Below are positions 35,118 to 47,745 of a stretch of DNA of 64,000 nt, in pieces. The position numbers were made by a program, and so were the translations under genes. The first letter of the stretch is position 1, and each line of letters begins with the position of its first letter. The notes below the pieces were generated by a model, which worked only from the letters and a program-made list of their open reading frames with translations, was not told where the DNA came from and ran no database searches. Source of the stretch: Panagrolaimus kolymaensis (Eukaryota > Nematoda > Chromadorea > Rhabditida > Panagrolaimidae); NCBI GenBank assembly GCA_028622995.1, contig JAJQJQ010000034.1, positions 434,001-498,000 on the forward strand. Direction: 5' to 3'.

Positions 35118-36584
35118 TAAAATCTCGCCAATACCAATTTATTTTTTATGAATTTTATTTTTTTGCCTTTATATAATACATATCTAATTTGACATTTGCT
35201 TGTTGCTTGAACTTTTTGTTGTTTCATAAAGCACATTTTTTTTTGTTATTAAACTTTTGACTTAAACAATAACGGCCATGACTTTTTGATCTCCCACGGG
35301 AACATCTGTTTTATGCTTCAGTAAAAAAAACCAAAACTTTTATGTATTTTGTTTTTTGCGTAAAAACTTTCTTTCTACGTATGTGTTATTTATTTCTATG
35401 TTAAAAGGCTAGCAGCGTTAAGAAGAAGTAAGTATCAAGGGAGAAATTTTTTTTCTTCACTTTTTTTTTTCAAAAAAGATATGTATGTAAGCCCGTCCAT
35501 AAATAACTCTTTTTCTTTTTTGTATATAAGTATAAGGAGGAGTCGAAACAATTTTTATATGTGTCATGTTAACTTGACATAGGAGGAAGAGAAAAAAAAT
35601 GCAAGTTTTTTTTATTCTTGAAAATGGAGTTATATGCCGATGAAACTCGTCCTCAAGCTTGCTTTATGGCATCAGCAAAAAAAAAAGAAAGGAAAGAATA
35701 GCGTTAGCAAGCAGCAAAGGACAAAAAAAAGCACACGCTTTCATATTTATTTTTTTACGTTGTTGTTGTTTCCTCACATTGCTTACGGCTTTCTCGATCC
35801 TTTTTTTCGTCTTTTTTTCTATCTAACTCAACCAAGTCGGCAACTGGTCTTGAGAGAAATGTGGTGACGCCCGCCAATGTTTCTTCTTTTCGATTCCATT
35901 TATTTTTTTCTCCTCCTCGCTTTTTTTATGCCATTTTTGAACCTTTTTTGCTCTTTCATTGTTTAACGAAATGCTAAATTTAAAAGCTCTCTCTCTCGGA
36001 AACATTATGCGTTTTTTTTTCACTCGCAAAAAGCTTTTTTTGGTGAATAAAAAAGAATGGCTTTTGAAATTTTAGTCAGATATTTTTTTTCTTCTTTCCT
36101 CAAGCTACTTACTTAAGTTAGTTAGTTGGAGTTCAATGATCTTAAAAGCAAGCTTTAAGTAAAAAAGTTTTTTTATTTCTTAAAACCTGAAAGTCATTGA
36201 TCTTTTTTTCTTCTTCAAGTGCTTAATGAATGTTTTGTTCAAAGAGAAGAGACTTTTTTCCTTCCTGTGAGTGAGTGAATGCGCAACAACAGCAGCTGTT
36301 TAAAGTTTCGTAAAATAAAAAGAAACAAGCAAGTAACTAACCCTCACTCATCATTTTTGGGCTTTATTTCATGAAGTATGAAATTAAAGCTTTCTCTGTC
36401 AGATAGAAATAGAGGAGGAAAAAGAAGAAGAAAAAATTACTTACATCGCGTGGTTTTTATTTTATTTTTGTGCGCGTGGATGGAGATTGTGTTGACATGG
36501 GCCGCCTCAATTTTTTAAAGTAAAAAAAAACCTTGCAGTTACTTTGAGGTTGAAAGAAATATCGTTGTTTTTTGTTGCGCAATT
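35118..36584. other. Intergenic region
   Basis: This is 1.5 kb of T- and A-runs upstream of the SSU-2 region. A frame near 35823-36029 (-) is purely low-complexity. No gene is called. Confidence 0.55.
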
Positions 36585-36752
36585 ATGAGCGATCAAAACA
36601 GACCCATTGAGCAACAACAACAAGAACAACCGATGACAACTGGCGGTGGGGAAGACGGAACTACAACCACAACGACAACACCTCCAACAATTGCGGCTGC
36701 TCCAACTTTTAACCTTGTTCCACCACCTGAAGGCAATAGTGGAAAGCGAGCT
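36585..36752 (+). CDS. Possible first coding exon of SSUH2/ssu-2
   Basis: The ATG at 36585 opens MSDQNRPIEQQQQEQP, a Thr/Gly-rich stretch, then APTFNLVPPPEGNSGKRA before a GTTGGT-type donor. VPPPEG-like wording occurs near the N-terminus of SSUH2 proteins, so this could be exon 1 of the next gene. No good acceptor is seen at 37105, so the join is unproven. Confidence 0.35.
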
Positions 36753-37104
36753 GGTTGGTTATTTTATTTTATATATTTTTTTCTTCTTTTCTTTAAATAT
36801 TTCTTTTGTTGCACCTAAAAAGCGTTTTTAAACTTTTTTGTTTGAAAAAGAGAAAAAGTGAAAACGAAACAGAAAAAAGTTAGTTAATCGAATGAACGAC
36901 GGCAATTGTGTCTTCAACGATTAATCTTATAATATTATGGATGTCCTCACTTATTTCGTCGTTGTCGTTGTCTTCGTCGTTACACTATTTTAATTTGAGA
37001 CAAAATTTATATTTATTTATTCAATTTTTTTTAAGAAAAAGAAAAAAGCTATGATTTTAATTTTTTTCAAAAATTACTTTTAAATTATTTTTTAAAATTA
37101 AATT

Positions 37105-38850
37105 ATGATTACATGCTTATCAAATTCCACCATAACTGAAAGTGAATTCGATTTATTTGAAAAATTCTTTGCAGATGAAATTGATAATGAACGTAAATTT
37201 GCAAATGTTGATGAAATTAGTGAAACTGATTTACGTAATGCTTTATTGGTGGAAGCTAAACGTCGAAAAGTATTTGGTACAAAAGCTATTAACAAAATGA
37301 TTTTTGAATCTGTTGAACATACTTGCGTTTATCATGTGAGTAATTTTTCAAATATTTTTAATTCCAAAAAAGAAGAAGAATAGAGCTAATTTTTTTTAAT
37401 TTTTAGTATGTACTTGAAAGCTTTACTGAAACTCGAAGCACTGCAGATGGAACTGAAGCATATACCATTGGACAATATGTCGAAAATCATGGAGATCCTT
37501 TAGCTATGCAACTTGGAGCAAGTACCAGTAATAGCTATTCATATCATGCAAACCCATGGGATTATGAAGTGGCTGCAGATGAAGATTTTAAAGTTTCGGT
37601 AAAAAAAGAAATATTTATTTTTGAAGATAGAAAAAAGATTACGATAGTTATTTTAGACTAAAGTTTTTGAACTTCCTGGGTCCACAAGATTAAACGGTTG
37701 CACTTTATGCAGCGCAGATGGCGTGATTCATTGTTTTCATTGTCGAGGTTCAGGAAATGATAAATGTTCATATTGTCGAGGCACTGGGATGAAAGCTGGG
37801 GTAGCTCATCCTGCAGTTTATACTCATCCCATGGTTGGACAATTTCCCCACGTACGCAAATTTTAAAATTATCTAATCATATTTGTAATGGTTTTTGTTT
37901 ATTTAGGGTGATGCATCTCGAGGCTATCCAGGTTCTGGAATTGCAATAATGAGATCCAGTCTTATCAATAAACAAACGTATGCGGCTGGAACTCCAGTGC
38001 ATTTTATGGTTAAAGCGGGGCTCCCTCCACCTGGAATTGGTCATTATGATCTTTGCTTATTTTGTCAAGGTCGAGGCGTTCGTGAATGTTCCAATTGTAA
38101 AGGAAATGGAAAGAAAGCATGTAATGTATGCGGTGGACATGGAAGTGTCAGAACTTTTACCAAATTAAAAATATTCTTGTATGTGTCAAAATAAACTTTA
38201 AAAGGAGCATCATTTATTTCCTTACTTTTTTAGCACCGTCGAACATTCCGAATTTTATACGCCCTCAGAAGTGCCAGAAAAAATGTTGAAAACTGCAACC
38301 GGAAATGTAATATTTCAAGAAACTCAGCCTTATGTAAGTTTTTTTAATTAAAGTCCAGAAAAAAGTAATACTCTTGTCAAATTTATTTTTTGATGGGCTT
38401 AGAACTCCTGTCTTAAAAGTAAAAGCAAAACTAAACTAGACACGTGAATTATTATTTTTTTCTTTTTGAAAGGCGAAGGTCCGTGTGTTTGCCTAAAATA
38501 GCCTTCTTTAACTTTGAGGAGAATAATTTTACATTTTTTGCAGGTTTTGCCATTGAAAAAATTCTCAGTAAAAGAAATAAATGAAATCAGTCGGAAATAT
38601 TGTGCCCAGCATTTACAAAAATCTCTTGGAGCTTGCCGTGTAATGAAAGTAAGAAAAGCAAAGAAAAAAAAATTACGATATTTAAATTATTTATTATTCC
38701 ATTCTTTTTTAGCAACGCCATTATGTTGAAGCTTATCCCGTTGCAAAAGTATTTTATAAACTTGAATCACGTTCAGGTTATTTTTATGTTTTTGGTAATG
38801 AAAGACTTTGCTATATTCCAAAGACGCCGTCGAAATGTTCAGTAATTTAA
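37105..38850 (+). CDS. ssu-2: SSUH2/SSU-2 homologue with DnaJ-type CxxCxGxG repeats
   Basis: SSUH2 is a poorly understood metazoan protein, linked to odontogenesis in mammals; ssu-2 interacts genetically with sem-5 in worms (family knowledge). The frame runs from ISETDLRNALLVEAKRRKVF through YVLESFTETRSTADGTE. It then enters a zinc-finger-like block of CxxCxGxG-type repeats: CTLCSADG, CFHCRGSG, CSYCRGTG, then CLFCQGRG, CSNCKGNG and CNVCGGHG. Two groups are separated by a loop of about 65 residues. After the repeats comes VEHSEFYTPSEVPEKML, VLPLKKFSV and QRHYVEAYPVAKVFYKLE, as in the family. The ATG at 37105 has an in-frame stop just upstream, so either it is the true start or an upstream exon splices in after it. 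The length from here is about 420 residues. Confidence 0.85.
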
Positions 38851-39503
38851 TGTAATCTAATTTTTGAATCTTATCTTTTAACCACCAACTGCATTTTCTT
38901 TTTCCTCTGATTTTTGTGCAAAAAAAAAAAAATAAATATTGAAATAAGTATGTATAAAAATAAATCGATTAACGTAAAGTCAGTCAAAACAAGAAATTTG
39001 ATCAATGGCGTGGTCCTATTAAAACTTTGTTAAAAAAATAAGTTGCGAAATAATCAATGAAAAAGAAAGAAATATAGGAAGACAGCTGAAGTGAGAGAGA
39101 GACACTTCTTTCCTCGAGGTTTTTTTCTTCTTCGCCTGAAATAAAAACAACAAACAAAAAATAACATAAAAGTAGCGAGGATGCGTTGAAAAAAATAATA
39201 ACAAGCCAAAATAGTTGATGACGACTAGAATCAGACCTATCTATTTATTTTTAACTCCAGTTAATTTATTTTTGTCTACTCTGGCGTATATGGTTGATGC
39301 TGATTAAATTTTTAATATTATAATATTTTGTTTTTATTTTATTAAAAATTGTAACAAAAAGAAGTTTATTTTTAGAGGTGAATTTTTTCGAAAGCTATTT
39401 TTTTGTTGTCATCCAACAATTTTGAATTTACAGACTTATCAGTTCAACGTTTTTATTGATTATTTTGGTCATTTTCCAAGAAGCTGTTGTTAGTTAATTA
39501 ACA
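38851..39503. other. Intergenic region
   Basis: This is 653 bp with an AATAAA motif just after ssu-2, and nothing else recognised. Confidence 0.55.
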
Positions 39504-39640
39504 ATGATGATAACGAGTACAGTAATCTCTTGCAACAATGCCACAACAAGTTCAATTTATTCGGAAGCTTTATCATTTCCTGAATTCTTTACAAATTATG
39601 AATCAATTCATTATTTGATTGGACTTTTTGTTTATATAAT
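39504..39640 (+). CDS. Candidate distal 5' exon with a hydrophobic segment (possibly of sphingomyelin synthase)
   Basis: The frame MMITSTVISCNNATTSSIYS continues to FFTNYESIHYLIGLFVYII and meets a GTTAGT donor in phase 0. The next plus-strand acceptor with a coding exon, 42977, is also phase 0. The product would add an N-terminal hydrophobic segment. This could equally be an unrelated chance frame. Confidence 0.25.
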
Positions 39641-42600
39641 TGTTAGTTTCTTAAATTTTATTTTAATTTTATTTTTTATTTTCAAACAAAAGTCTAATTT
39701 TTTTTGTTCGTTCGGCTTATCATTATCTAATCTTCGTCGCTTGCTTCCTTCTTTTGCATTAAAACATTCTTTTTTACTTCTCTTTTTTTTAAAGTGCCTA
39801 TATTTCCTAAAAAAATTGTCTATGAAATTTCAATTTCAAAAATTTTATGCATCTTCTTTTTTTGGACTAGAGTTTTATGGATTGTGCCGAAATCCTTCAT
39901 TATTCTTATAGCTTTTTCACTTTAAAAAAAGATGGTCATTGCCAAAAAAAAAATAAAAAATATGTTGAAAACCAAATAGGAAAGGAATCGCCAAGGGAAG
40001 GCGGGTCGGTCTGGGTCTTCTTCGAGCATCTTCTTCTTCTCCTTCTCATTTCCCGAACAAATAAAAAAAACAGACGACCGTTAAAAAAAACCGCACACTT
40101 TTTTTTTCGTTTTTTCTTTTATTTTTTAGACTTATTTTCACATCTCTTCTTCTTTAAACACAAGCCACACTTCAATTTAGGCAACAAGAACAACAACAAA
40201 AAAACGGCCATTTGGCAAGTATTATATAAAAAATAAATGAAGAAGAAAGGTTCCTCGATTTCAATTTATTTTTTCCAAAAAATAACAAAAAATAAAGTCC
40301 TCCTCTTTTTTTCTTAACTAACTTTAATGTTTATTTTTCTTCAATTTTTACAATCATTTTGATTAACACCGCAATTTTTGTTTATATATTTCTCAACAAA
40401 AAAATTTATTATTCATTAATTTTTGAATGGGAAATGCTTTTTTTACTATTTTCTATTTTGTTTAGTTTTCGTAACTGACCCTAGCTTTTTTTCGAGGAGG
40501 CCAACTACCACCATACACGTTTTTTTTCTTCTTTAAAGCCATTTGTTATTTGCAATATTTTTTGTCTAATCATTTTCGATTTATTTTTTCATTTGTTGCG
40601 CTTATTTAAAATAATGGCAGTTGTGGGCTGTTTGTTGCTCATCCTCCTTCCTTTTTTTATTTTCCATTTATCTTTCGTGTCTCCCCATTTTTTTGTTCAT
40701 TTGTTTGGTAGAATGCAATGGTGAGAATGCCAACCAACGACCAAACTAAAAAAAATTGCATCTAATTTAAATGAAACACACCACACCATTTTTTTTATTG
40801 CTGATAGGTTTTAATGATTATTTTCTTGCAATTTGTTTCCCAAAAAAAGAAGAGATAACAAAACTATTTTTTGTTGTTGGTGTCCTCATTACTTTTTTTA
40901 TCCTCTTTAATTATTTTTTTTCACTATTTTTTATCCATCAATGAACATAATGTTTAGCACCACACCACCACTTCCTGACCCATATTTTTTTACGTTAAAA
41001 ATTCTTTTTTGTTTTGTTTTGAATATTTGTACTTTCTCTTTTTTGCGATTTGGTTTTGCTTTTTTACGTTTTTTTTAAAAGTCCGAAAGTTTATTTGCTG
41101 ATATTATGATAAATGTAGAGAATGTAGTGGGCGCGATCCAGTAAAAAATAGGAAACATACCATGGCCACCTTTATTTTTTCTTTTATTCGTCATTGGTGT
41201 TTGTTTTTTATTGCGCACAAAAAAATGAAACTCAAAAAACTAACTTTGAAGAATATCAATTAACTGCAACAACTCATTCGTCACCGCGTTTCTTTTTTTC
41301 ACAAAAAAAAAAATAAAAGTGAACGGAAAGAACGAACAACTGACTTGAACCATTTTTTTTCTTTCATGCCAGTGACATTTCTTTTATTTTATTTCAAAGC
41401 TTTCTTTTTTTTCAAAACTCTTAATCACATTTTTTCTTTTGCGGTTTTGAAATTAGAAATTTGACATTTGATACATTTTGTTATCATCATTGATGATGAC
41501 GTTCGAGGATCGTTATTTCATTTAATTTTTCGTTTCATTTTTCGTTCATTAAAAAAAATAGTCAAGTCAAACTTTGATCTTAGTCATTTTTTCTTTGTTC
41601 TTCTAATTAACAAGAAAGAAATCGATCGTGAAAATTATTATTATATTCTTTATCGTTTCGTTTCTAGTTTTTCCTATTCATTTTATTATTTCTTATTTTT
41701 ATGCAACAAATAATAATAATAATGCACTTTGAAACCGGCCTATTGAGTTTTTTTTCTTTCTTTCCTTCTTTCACGTTCAATCGCCGACGACGCCAAAAGA
41801 AAGGATGAATGAGAAATCAATTGCGCGAAGTTCTAATGATGCTCATTTTTTTTTTGATTTGATTTTGTTTGATTTTTTGGTTAAACTATCAAATCGCGCC
41901 GCCGACGCCTGATCAAAGTTGTACATAGGAAGCGCAAGCAATCAAGTCTTGATTGTTGTTGATTAAGCGCGCTTTTTTATTTTATTTTATTATGACTGAC
42001 TGTGGTTGACGATGATGAGTTTGCTTTTTTGCTTTTTTATTGAATTATATGATTCGTCGTTTTTTTAGATTTTGATTGCTTACTAATAATGTATGTGCAC
42101 ACTTTTTTATTTATTGCATTAGTTTTTTTTCTCTTTTTTTTGCCTTGTTACCACCACCTATCGAACGATAATATCATCGTTGACATGTGATCGGTCTGCG
42201 CTTCTTCTTTTTTTTCTGAAAAGCTTATCTAAACCATTTTTTATACAAACACCTATCTACCTACTTGGTGGTGGCGGTTAAAAAAAAATATGTTTTTTTT
42301 CAGTGAAAAAAATCTGTATTGCTAACCTTTTTTTATTCTCTTGTTTTTATCCATTAATGCTTTAAGTTGTTGCCAAGAAACAAAAGGTCCAAGACTGGTG
42401 GTTGTTTTTTGTTGTTGTTTTGTTTTGTTTTTTGCTTTAACTACAATTTTTTTTATCATTGTTATTGTCCATGTTTTTACAAAAATAACTCATGTTTTTT
42501 TTTTTGACAAATATATTTCCTATTATTACCGCTTATTATACTTCCTGAAAAGGAGAACTCGTTTTTTCTCTTCTTCTTCTTATGATTCATTTCGAATGAA

Positions 42601-42976
42601 TGTTATTGAAAAAGTGATATTAGACAAAAACATTTCTATATCAGATATTGCGATCAAATTTGCCAATAGTCTTATTTTTTTCTTTCGTTTTTACATTTTA
42701 AAAGGCACGCATTTTTCTCAGAAAATCAATTTTTTTTTCTTTGTCTCTATTTTCTTTTATACTCTAAAATGTTTTTCCTTCAGCTTTTTTTATTCTGAAA
42801 ATGATCACTTTTTTTAAAGCTTGTTAAAACTTAGACTTAATCATTGAAGTCAAAAGAATTTTAATCCGGGAATATTTTGCTACTTTAAAAAAAATTTAAT
42901 CCTTTAAACTATTTTTAAAATGTTTTTTAATTTTTACAATATTCCTAAAAGCTTATGTAAAATATAATTATTTCAG
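39641..42976. other. Long T-rich non-coding stretch, probably intron and/or 5' flank of sphingomyelin synthase
   Basis: This is 3.3 kb dominated by long T-runs. Frames such as 42341-42817 encode Phe-rich filler. It ends in ATTATTTCAG at 42976, the acceptor of the first secure sphingomyelin synthase exon. Confidence 0.5.
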
Positions 42977-44485
42977 ACCCTTCGCCTCCGTTTGCGTCGT
43001 GGTTCTTCATCTTCTTCCTCTACGGTTGTTAATATGGGACCATTTATTGAAGAAAATAATGAAATAACAACAGTTGTGAAAATGGCAACAACTCAACAAC
43101 ATCATCGAGCAGGAACTTCATCTTCATCATCATTAAGTAATGAGGATTCAGAAGAAAGTAGTTATATTGATTCATTAGAAGAAGGTCGAATGCCATTATT
43201 GGATGATGATTGTGATTATGATGATGATAATCATAATCAAAGATTTCCACCAAGTTATAGTGAAATTATGATATCTGAAACCGATGTTAAAAGTCGAATA
43301 AAAAATGTAGATTATTCAACTATAAAGTTGCCAACTGAAAGGCATAAAGCAGGGGTAAGAACCTTACTAAATTTTTGTGGGTTTTATAACAATATTTTTT
43401 TAGGTTGCTTTATGTTTACTTTTTATTGCTGCAGTATCGAATGATATTGTATTATCATACATTCATGATATCGTGCCTGAAGGCAAACCATTACCTGATG
43501 TAGTATTTGCTCATACCCCATACATTCCTCAAGCCCTTGCATATTCTGAATATCTCATGTTAACACTTTTTGCGGGTTTATTATTTTTAACTGCTTTGCA
43601 TAAACATCGATGGATTATTCTTCGACGTATTGCAACAATAGGTTCATTACTTTATTTTGGTCGATGTTTAACTATGTTTGTTACTCAAGTCCCTGTGGCT
43701 GATGCAGATTATTATTGTTCACCTAGATTTGAAACTCCTCAACGAACTTTTGCTAATATTATACTTCGAGCATTTAAAATTGTTAGTGGAGTTGGATTAA
43801 AAATTAATGGAAAGCATACACTTTGTGGGGATTATATTTATAGTGGACATACTGTAGTTTTAGTGACATGTTATTTATTTATTCAAGAATGTAAGTCATA
43901 AAATAAATTTGTTAAAAATTATAGGCTGTTAATTTTTTATATTTTTAGATAGCCCAAAAAATTGGAAAATTCTCCATTTTATTTGTTTTATTGCTTCATT
44001 TCTTGGTGTATTTTTATTACTTATTTCTCGTGGCCATTATACTATCGATGTGATTGTATCTTATTGGATTTCAACAAGAATTTTTTGGCAATATCATACT
44101 ATGGCAGGAATAGCTGCACTTAGAGTAAGTAATAAAAATATAAAAAAAGGAAGCATTGACGACAGACACATTTTTATTTTATTTTTTTGACCGGAAACAA
44201 TTTATTTTTATTTTCATTGTTTTTTAGGAGAATCGTTCCCCACATAATCATTTATGTAAAGTATTTTGGTTTCCACTATTTCAATATATGGAATCAGGAT
44301 GTTTGAGGCCAGTTCCGCCAAAGTAAGTGTAAGAATGAAATAAATAAAAAATTTATTATTCATTGTTTATTTTTTCTTATTTATTGAATAAATTTTTATT
44401 TTTTAGGTATGGTCTTCCATTTTCATGGCAAATATGTAAAAAACGTTTCCATAGCATTCGATGGATCAAATTCAATAATAATTAG
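42977..44485 (+). CDS. sms: Sphingomyelin synthase
   Basis: This membrane enzyme transfers phosphocholine from phosphatidylcholine to ceramide in Golgi or plasma membrane. The first exon opens in frame as TLRLRLRRGSSSSSS; the first ATG is 43034 (MGPFIEENNE) unless an upstream exon exists. The N-terminal cytosolic part is Ser/Asp-rich. The family core follows: SNDIVLSYIHDIVPEGKPLPD (SMS opening loop), YSEYLMLTLFAGLLFLTALH, RIATIGSLLYFGRCLTMF, then TQVPVADADYYC. Catalytic residues of the lipid phosphatase triad are visible: His in CGDYIYSGHTVVL, and His plus Asp in SRGHYTIDVIVSYW. The end is ENRSPHNHLCKVFWFPLFQY, CLRPVPPKYGLPFSW and KRFHSIRWIKFNNN. No SAM domain is seen, so this is the SMS1/2 or nematode sms type without SAM. 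Confidence 0.9.
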
Positions 44486-45186
44486 ACACAAAAATAATTA
44501 GTATTAATTCTTTATTCTTTTCTTTAATTTTTGTTACACAAAAACCATGAAACAAAAAAATCGGGTTTTATTTGTCTTTGTCGTCGTTAAAAAAATCTCT
44601 AGTTTGACAAATTCTCTTTAAATTTACGTGTGTTTGTTTCTGTTTACAACAAAGAAAAAATCTTTCTCAGTTTTTCTCTTATTTCTTATGTTTTTGCTGC
44701 TTCTTTGCTTTTATCAAAAAACGGTTCTTATTTTTTTGGTGCTTTTGAAACGTGTTTGTACAGAATTTATTTTTTTGAAAAAATTTAAAGCTTAAAATAT
44801 TTTTTTTAATAAAGTTTTATAATCATAACAAAAAACGTCATACATATGAAAATGGTTATTTGCCTTTGTTTTATCAGATTGTCTCGAGAGAGAGAAAAGA
44901 TAAAAGTTAGGAAAACATTAAAACCATTTTTGTAAGCATTTAAAAAATTATGTATTTGCATTTGAATCAATTTTAGCGGAAGGGAAAAAAATCAAAAGTC
45001 TTATTTATGATTCAATTTGATAATCTTTAGTTTTTGTACACATTTTAAAGGAAACACTTGTGACTCAAGGCATTTTTGTATAACAAAAAAAGAAAGCTAA
45101 AAGCAAAAAATGATTATGCGATTTCGCAATGTTTATTTTTATTATACAAAAATAAATTAGTCAAAAATAAAGATCGTTATTACAAG
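44486..45186. other. Intergenic between convergent genes
   Basis: This is 701 bp with AATAAA-like motifs for both flanking genes and no gene. Confidence 0.6.
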
Positions 45187-46307
45187 TTATGAGCTTGCTC
45201 GAGAAGCTGTAGATTCTAAAGGTTCAATCATGCGAACGCTTAAAATCAGTCTATCTTTCACATCAAAATAAGTAACTCCATGAAATCCAATATTAAATAA
45301 TACTCCAATATATTCACAAACAGCGAATATATCGTATCCTAAAAATCCATTCATTTAAGGTCTGATAAAACAATTTTTTTACTAACCTAAAGTAATGCAT
45401 TTTTTCCAATAAAGAATAAATGATGTAACTAATATAGGCATAGTAGTAATATAACAACACATAAAAAAAATTTTAAGTCGAAAACTTAAAACACCCTAAA
45501 ATTAAAGAAACTTGAATTTGATTAATTTTAAAATGTATGTTGAATCAAACTGACATATGGCTTAATATAATAAATGGAATGTCGATGACAATAAGTACTT
45601 GCAATAAAAAATCCAATTCCACAAAACCCAAAAATGTAAAACATGATTACGTGAATTAGAGTGTTTTCCCTTTCACCAATAATAGAAAGGGCTCCAAGGA
45701 AGAATAATTCGCCCAAACCAACAAAAAGATAAATGTATCGACAAAATTCATAAAATCTCCTGGAATTATTATTTTCAACATTGACATTGAAAAGTCGACG
45801 GAATCGAATAACTATAAAAAAGCTTTAATTAATTCAACCTTTAAACGAAAAAGGATGAGCTTACATCCGGCAATAATTTCTAAAATTCTTATTGGAATGT
45901 GAGAAAAAATTAATATTTGCCAAATCGTTCTTTCCAGTGGAAGATTAATTATCCTTGAAAGTGATGGAAACCGTGCTCGCTGAAAAGCATTATCGTTTTA
46001 ATAAAATCAGAGAAGGTAAATAAAAAAACATACTCCACATTGCCAATTATAATTACTAATTTGTGAATTATGAAAAATTAAAGCAATAGAAATGGATAAA
46101 ATTGCTGCACAAAGTGGAGGAAAGAAGCCAAGAACAAAAATGGGTGTTGGTGTCATTCTAAAAAAAAATCCATCAAACTTGAAAAAATGTTTATGTCAAT
46201 TACTTGAAAAGTTCAACAAGCCTAGAATTGCCATCAGTAAAGTAAACATAATTTTTAGAGGTGGCTTCTTTAACTTGAGAATTTCTTGTTGGCGCCACCG
46301 CCACCAT
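45187..46307 (-). CDS. PGAP2: PGAP2-like protein (Frag1/DRAM/Sfk1 family)
   Basis: PGAP2 acts in the Golgi in fatty-acid remodelling of GPI anchors. The start MVAVAPTRNSQVKEATSK (ATG 46307) follows CTCTTCAG. The join to the next exon gives RLVELFKMTPTPIFVLGFFP, the expected family opening before helix 1. Then come CAAILSISIALIFHN, FPSLSRIINLPLERTIWQ (counterpart of the YLPSVSAAIG..PQRYVWR loop) and FSHIPIRILEIIAG. Further helices are LFVGLGELFFLGALS and IFGFCGIGFFIASTYCH, then YDIFAVCEYIGVLFNIGFHG and YFDVKDR, matching the FALLEYxVVLxNMAFH region of PGAP2. About 265 residues with six or so membrane segments. Its upstream neighbour encodes a GPI-anchored-type Ly6 protein. Confidence 0.85.
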
Positions 46308-46948
46308 TTTTTGCTGAAGAGATATTCAAAAGTAAATTCTTTAAAATTAGTGATTAGAAAATCACCACAAAAACACGTTCAAAAATAAATAATATAAAAA
46401 AATGACTTTGAAACATTTAATTTATTGCACAAAAATGCATTTCATTATTTCATTTTATTTCTCGATGGACTTACACTTGAAAAATCAACCAACACATATC
46501 TATGAAATTGTCAAGTCAAAAAAAAAAGAGAAAGAGAGATTTCACTTTCATTTTGGAGAGTTATCCACAACAAAAAAACCAAACTTATACACCCTAAGGG
46601 AAACCAGTCGGTCGATCGCCATCAGTAAACGAATTTGATAGAATTAAAAATATGAAAAAGTTTCAAGTCTAAAACCTTTTTTATCCATCAACACAGGAGG
46701 CAGTTGTTATAGGCAAGGCATGATCGCTTCAATCTTTTTTTAATCGTCCATTTTTTATCCATCTATTTATATATTATATTATATTGGATATATTAGTTGT
46801 TACTCCTTCTCTTTTCCCCCATAAAATTGCTTATGTAATAAATAATGGAAAAAAATTCATTAAAAAAATGTGAATCCTCCTTGATCGAGTTTTTCTTGCT
46901 CATGTCCATCCAATTATGCATGTATCGTTTACTTTTTATTTATTTGTT
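46308..46948. other. Intergenic region
   Basis: This is 641 bp between PGAP2 and the Ly6-type gene (both -), including the TCTCTTCAG acceptor upstream of PGAP2 at 46314-46322. Nothing else is seen. Confidence 0.55.
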
Positions 46949-47745
46949 TTATTGTCTAATTAAAAAATAGTTGAAGAATAAAAATGAGAAAGCAATAAAT
47001 ACAAATGGAATGGAAAATTTCGTCGCGGAGTTACAATAGCTTGCTTGGTTACAACAACACATAGTTCCATGAACGCCGGCAAAGTCGATGTTTTCACATT
47101 TGTTTCCAATGTTCTGTAAAAATAATGGTTAAGGCATTATTGATCTCGAATTATGTATTTTGGTATCAAATTTTATTGCTTCATCCGAGATTGCTTTTTT
47201 TACTTATTAGTAATTGAGACGATCTTTTTTTTATTACACATTTGCTTAGTCATAACGAGAAGTCAAAAGCTAATTTGCCAGCTGTTGATCGTTTAAATGG
47301 TCAAAGTTGAATCATCGCATTTTTTTCTCTCTCTTATTTTTTTATTTTGCGCATACAAAAAAAATTGGTTAATTTTCTAGTTTTACAAACTTGATTTAAC
47401 AAAAAAAACGGAAACAAAAAAGTGTAGCCTTCGAAAATCCAAAATAAAAATCCTCGTGAAAGCGAGTCTACGTTTATCGCATCAATGAATGAAAAAACTT
47501 ACCATACAAATTGCATTTGAGCATCCAAGTTTCGTTACTTCTTCAATGGATGCGGTAGCAGTAAATTTATAACAATAATTATCCAATCCAAATAAAGAAG
47601 TACATTCTTCAGCATCTTCTTTTTCTTCTTGTCCAACAATATATTTAAATCCAGTATAACACCATATTCGATAATTGGTAGCAAAAGTTGTATTTGCATA
47701 AAACAACAAAATGATAAAACAAAATGAAACTTTGGTCAAAAACAT
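46949..47745 (-). CDS. Ly6/uPAR-type GPI-anchored cell-surface protein
   Basis: Two exons separated by an intron of about 375 bp. The signal peptide is MFLTKVSFCFIILLFYANTTFA. The mature domain has the three-finger pattern: IWCYTG, AEECTSLF, NYCYKF, KLGCSNAICM, KCENIDFAG, then MCCCNQASYCNSATK, i.e. ten Cys ending in the diagnostic CC-x-x-x-x-x-x-CN type. After CNSATK comes a hydrophobic C-terminal tail (FSIPFVFIAFSFLFFNYF), the GPI attachment signal. About 130 residues. Nematode relatives include the odr-2/hot family, but I do not assign one. It would act at the outer cell surface, often in neurons. Confidence 0.82.

Noticed and set aside
42341..42817. 158-codon plus-strand frame
   Set aside because: It is made of T-runs giving Phe-rich sequence and lies in the intron or 5' flank of sphingomyelin synthase.
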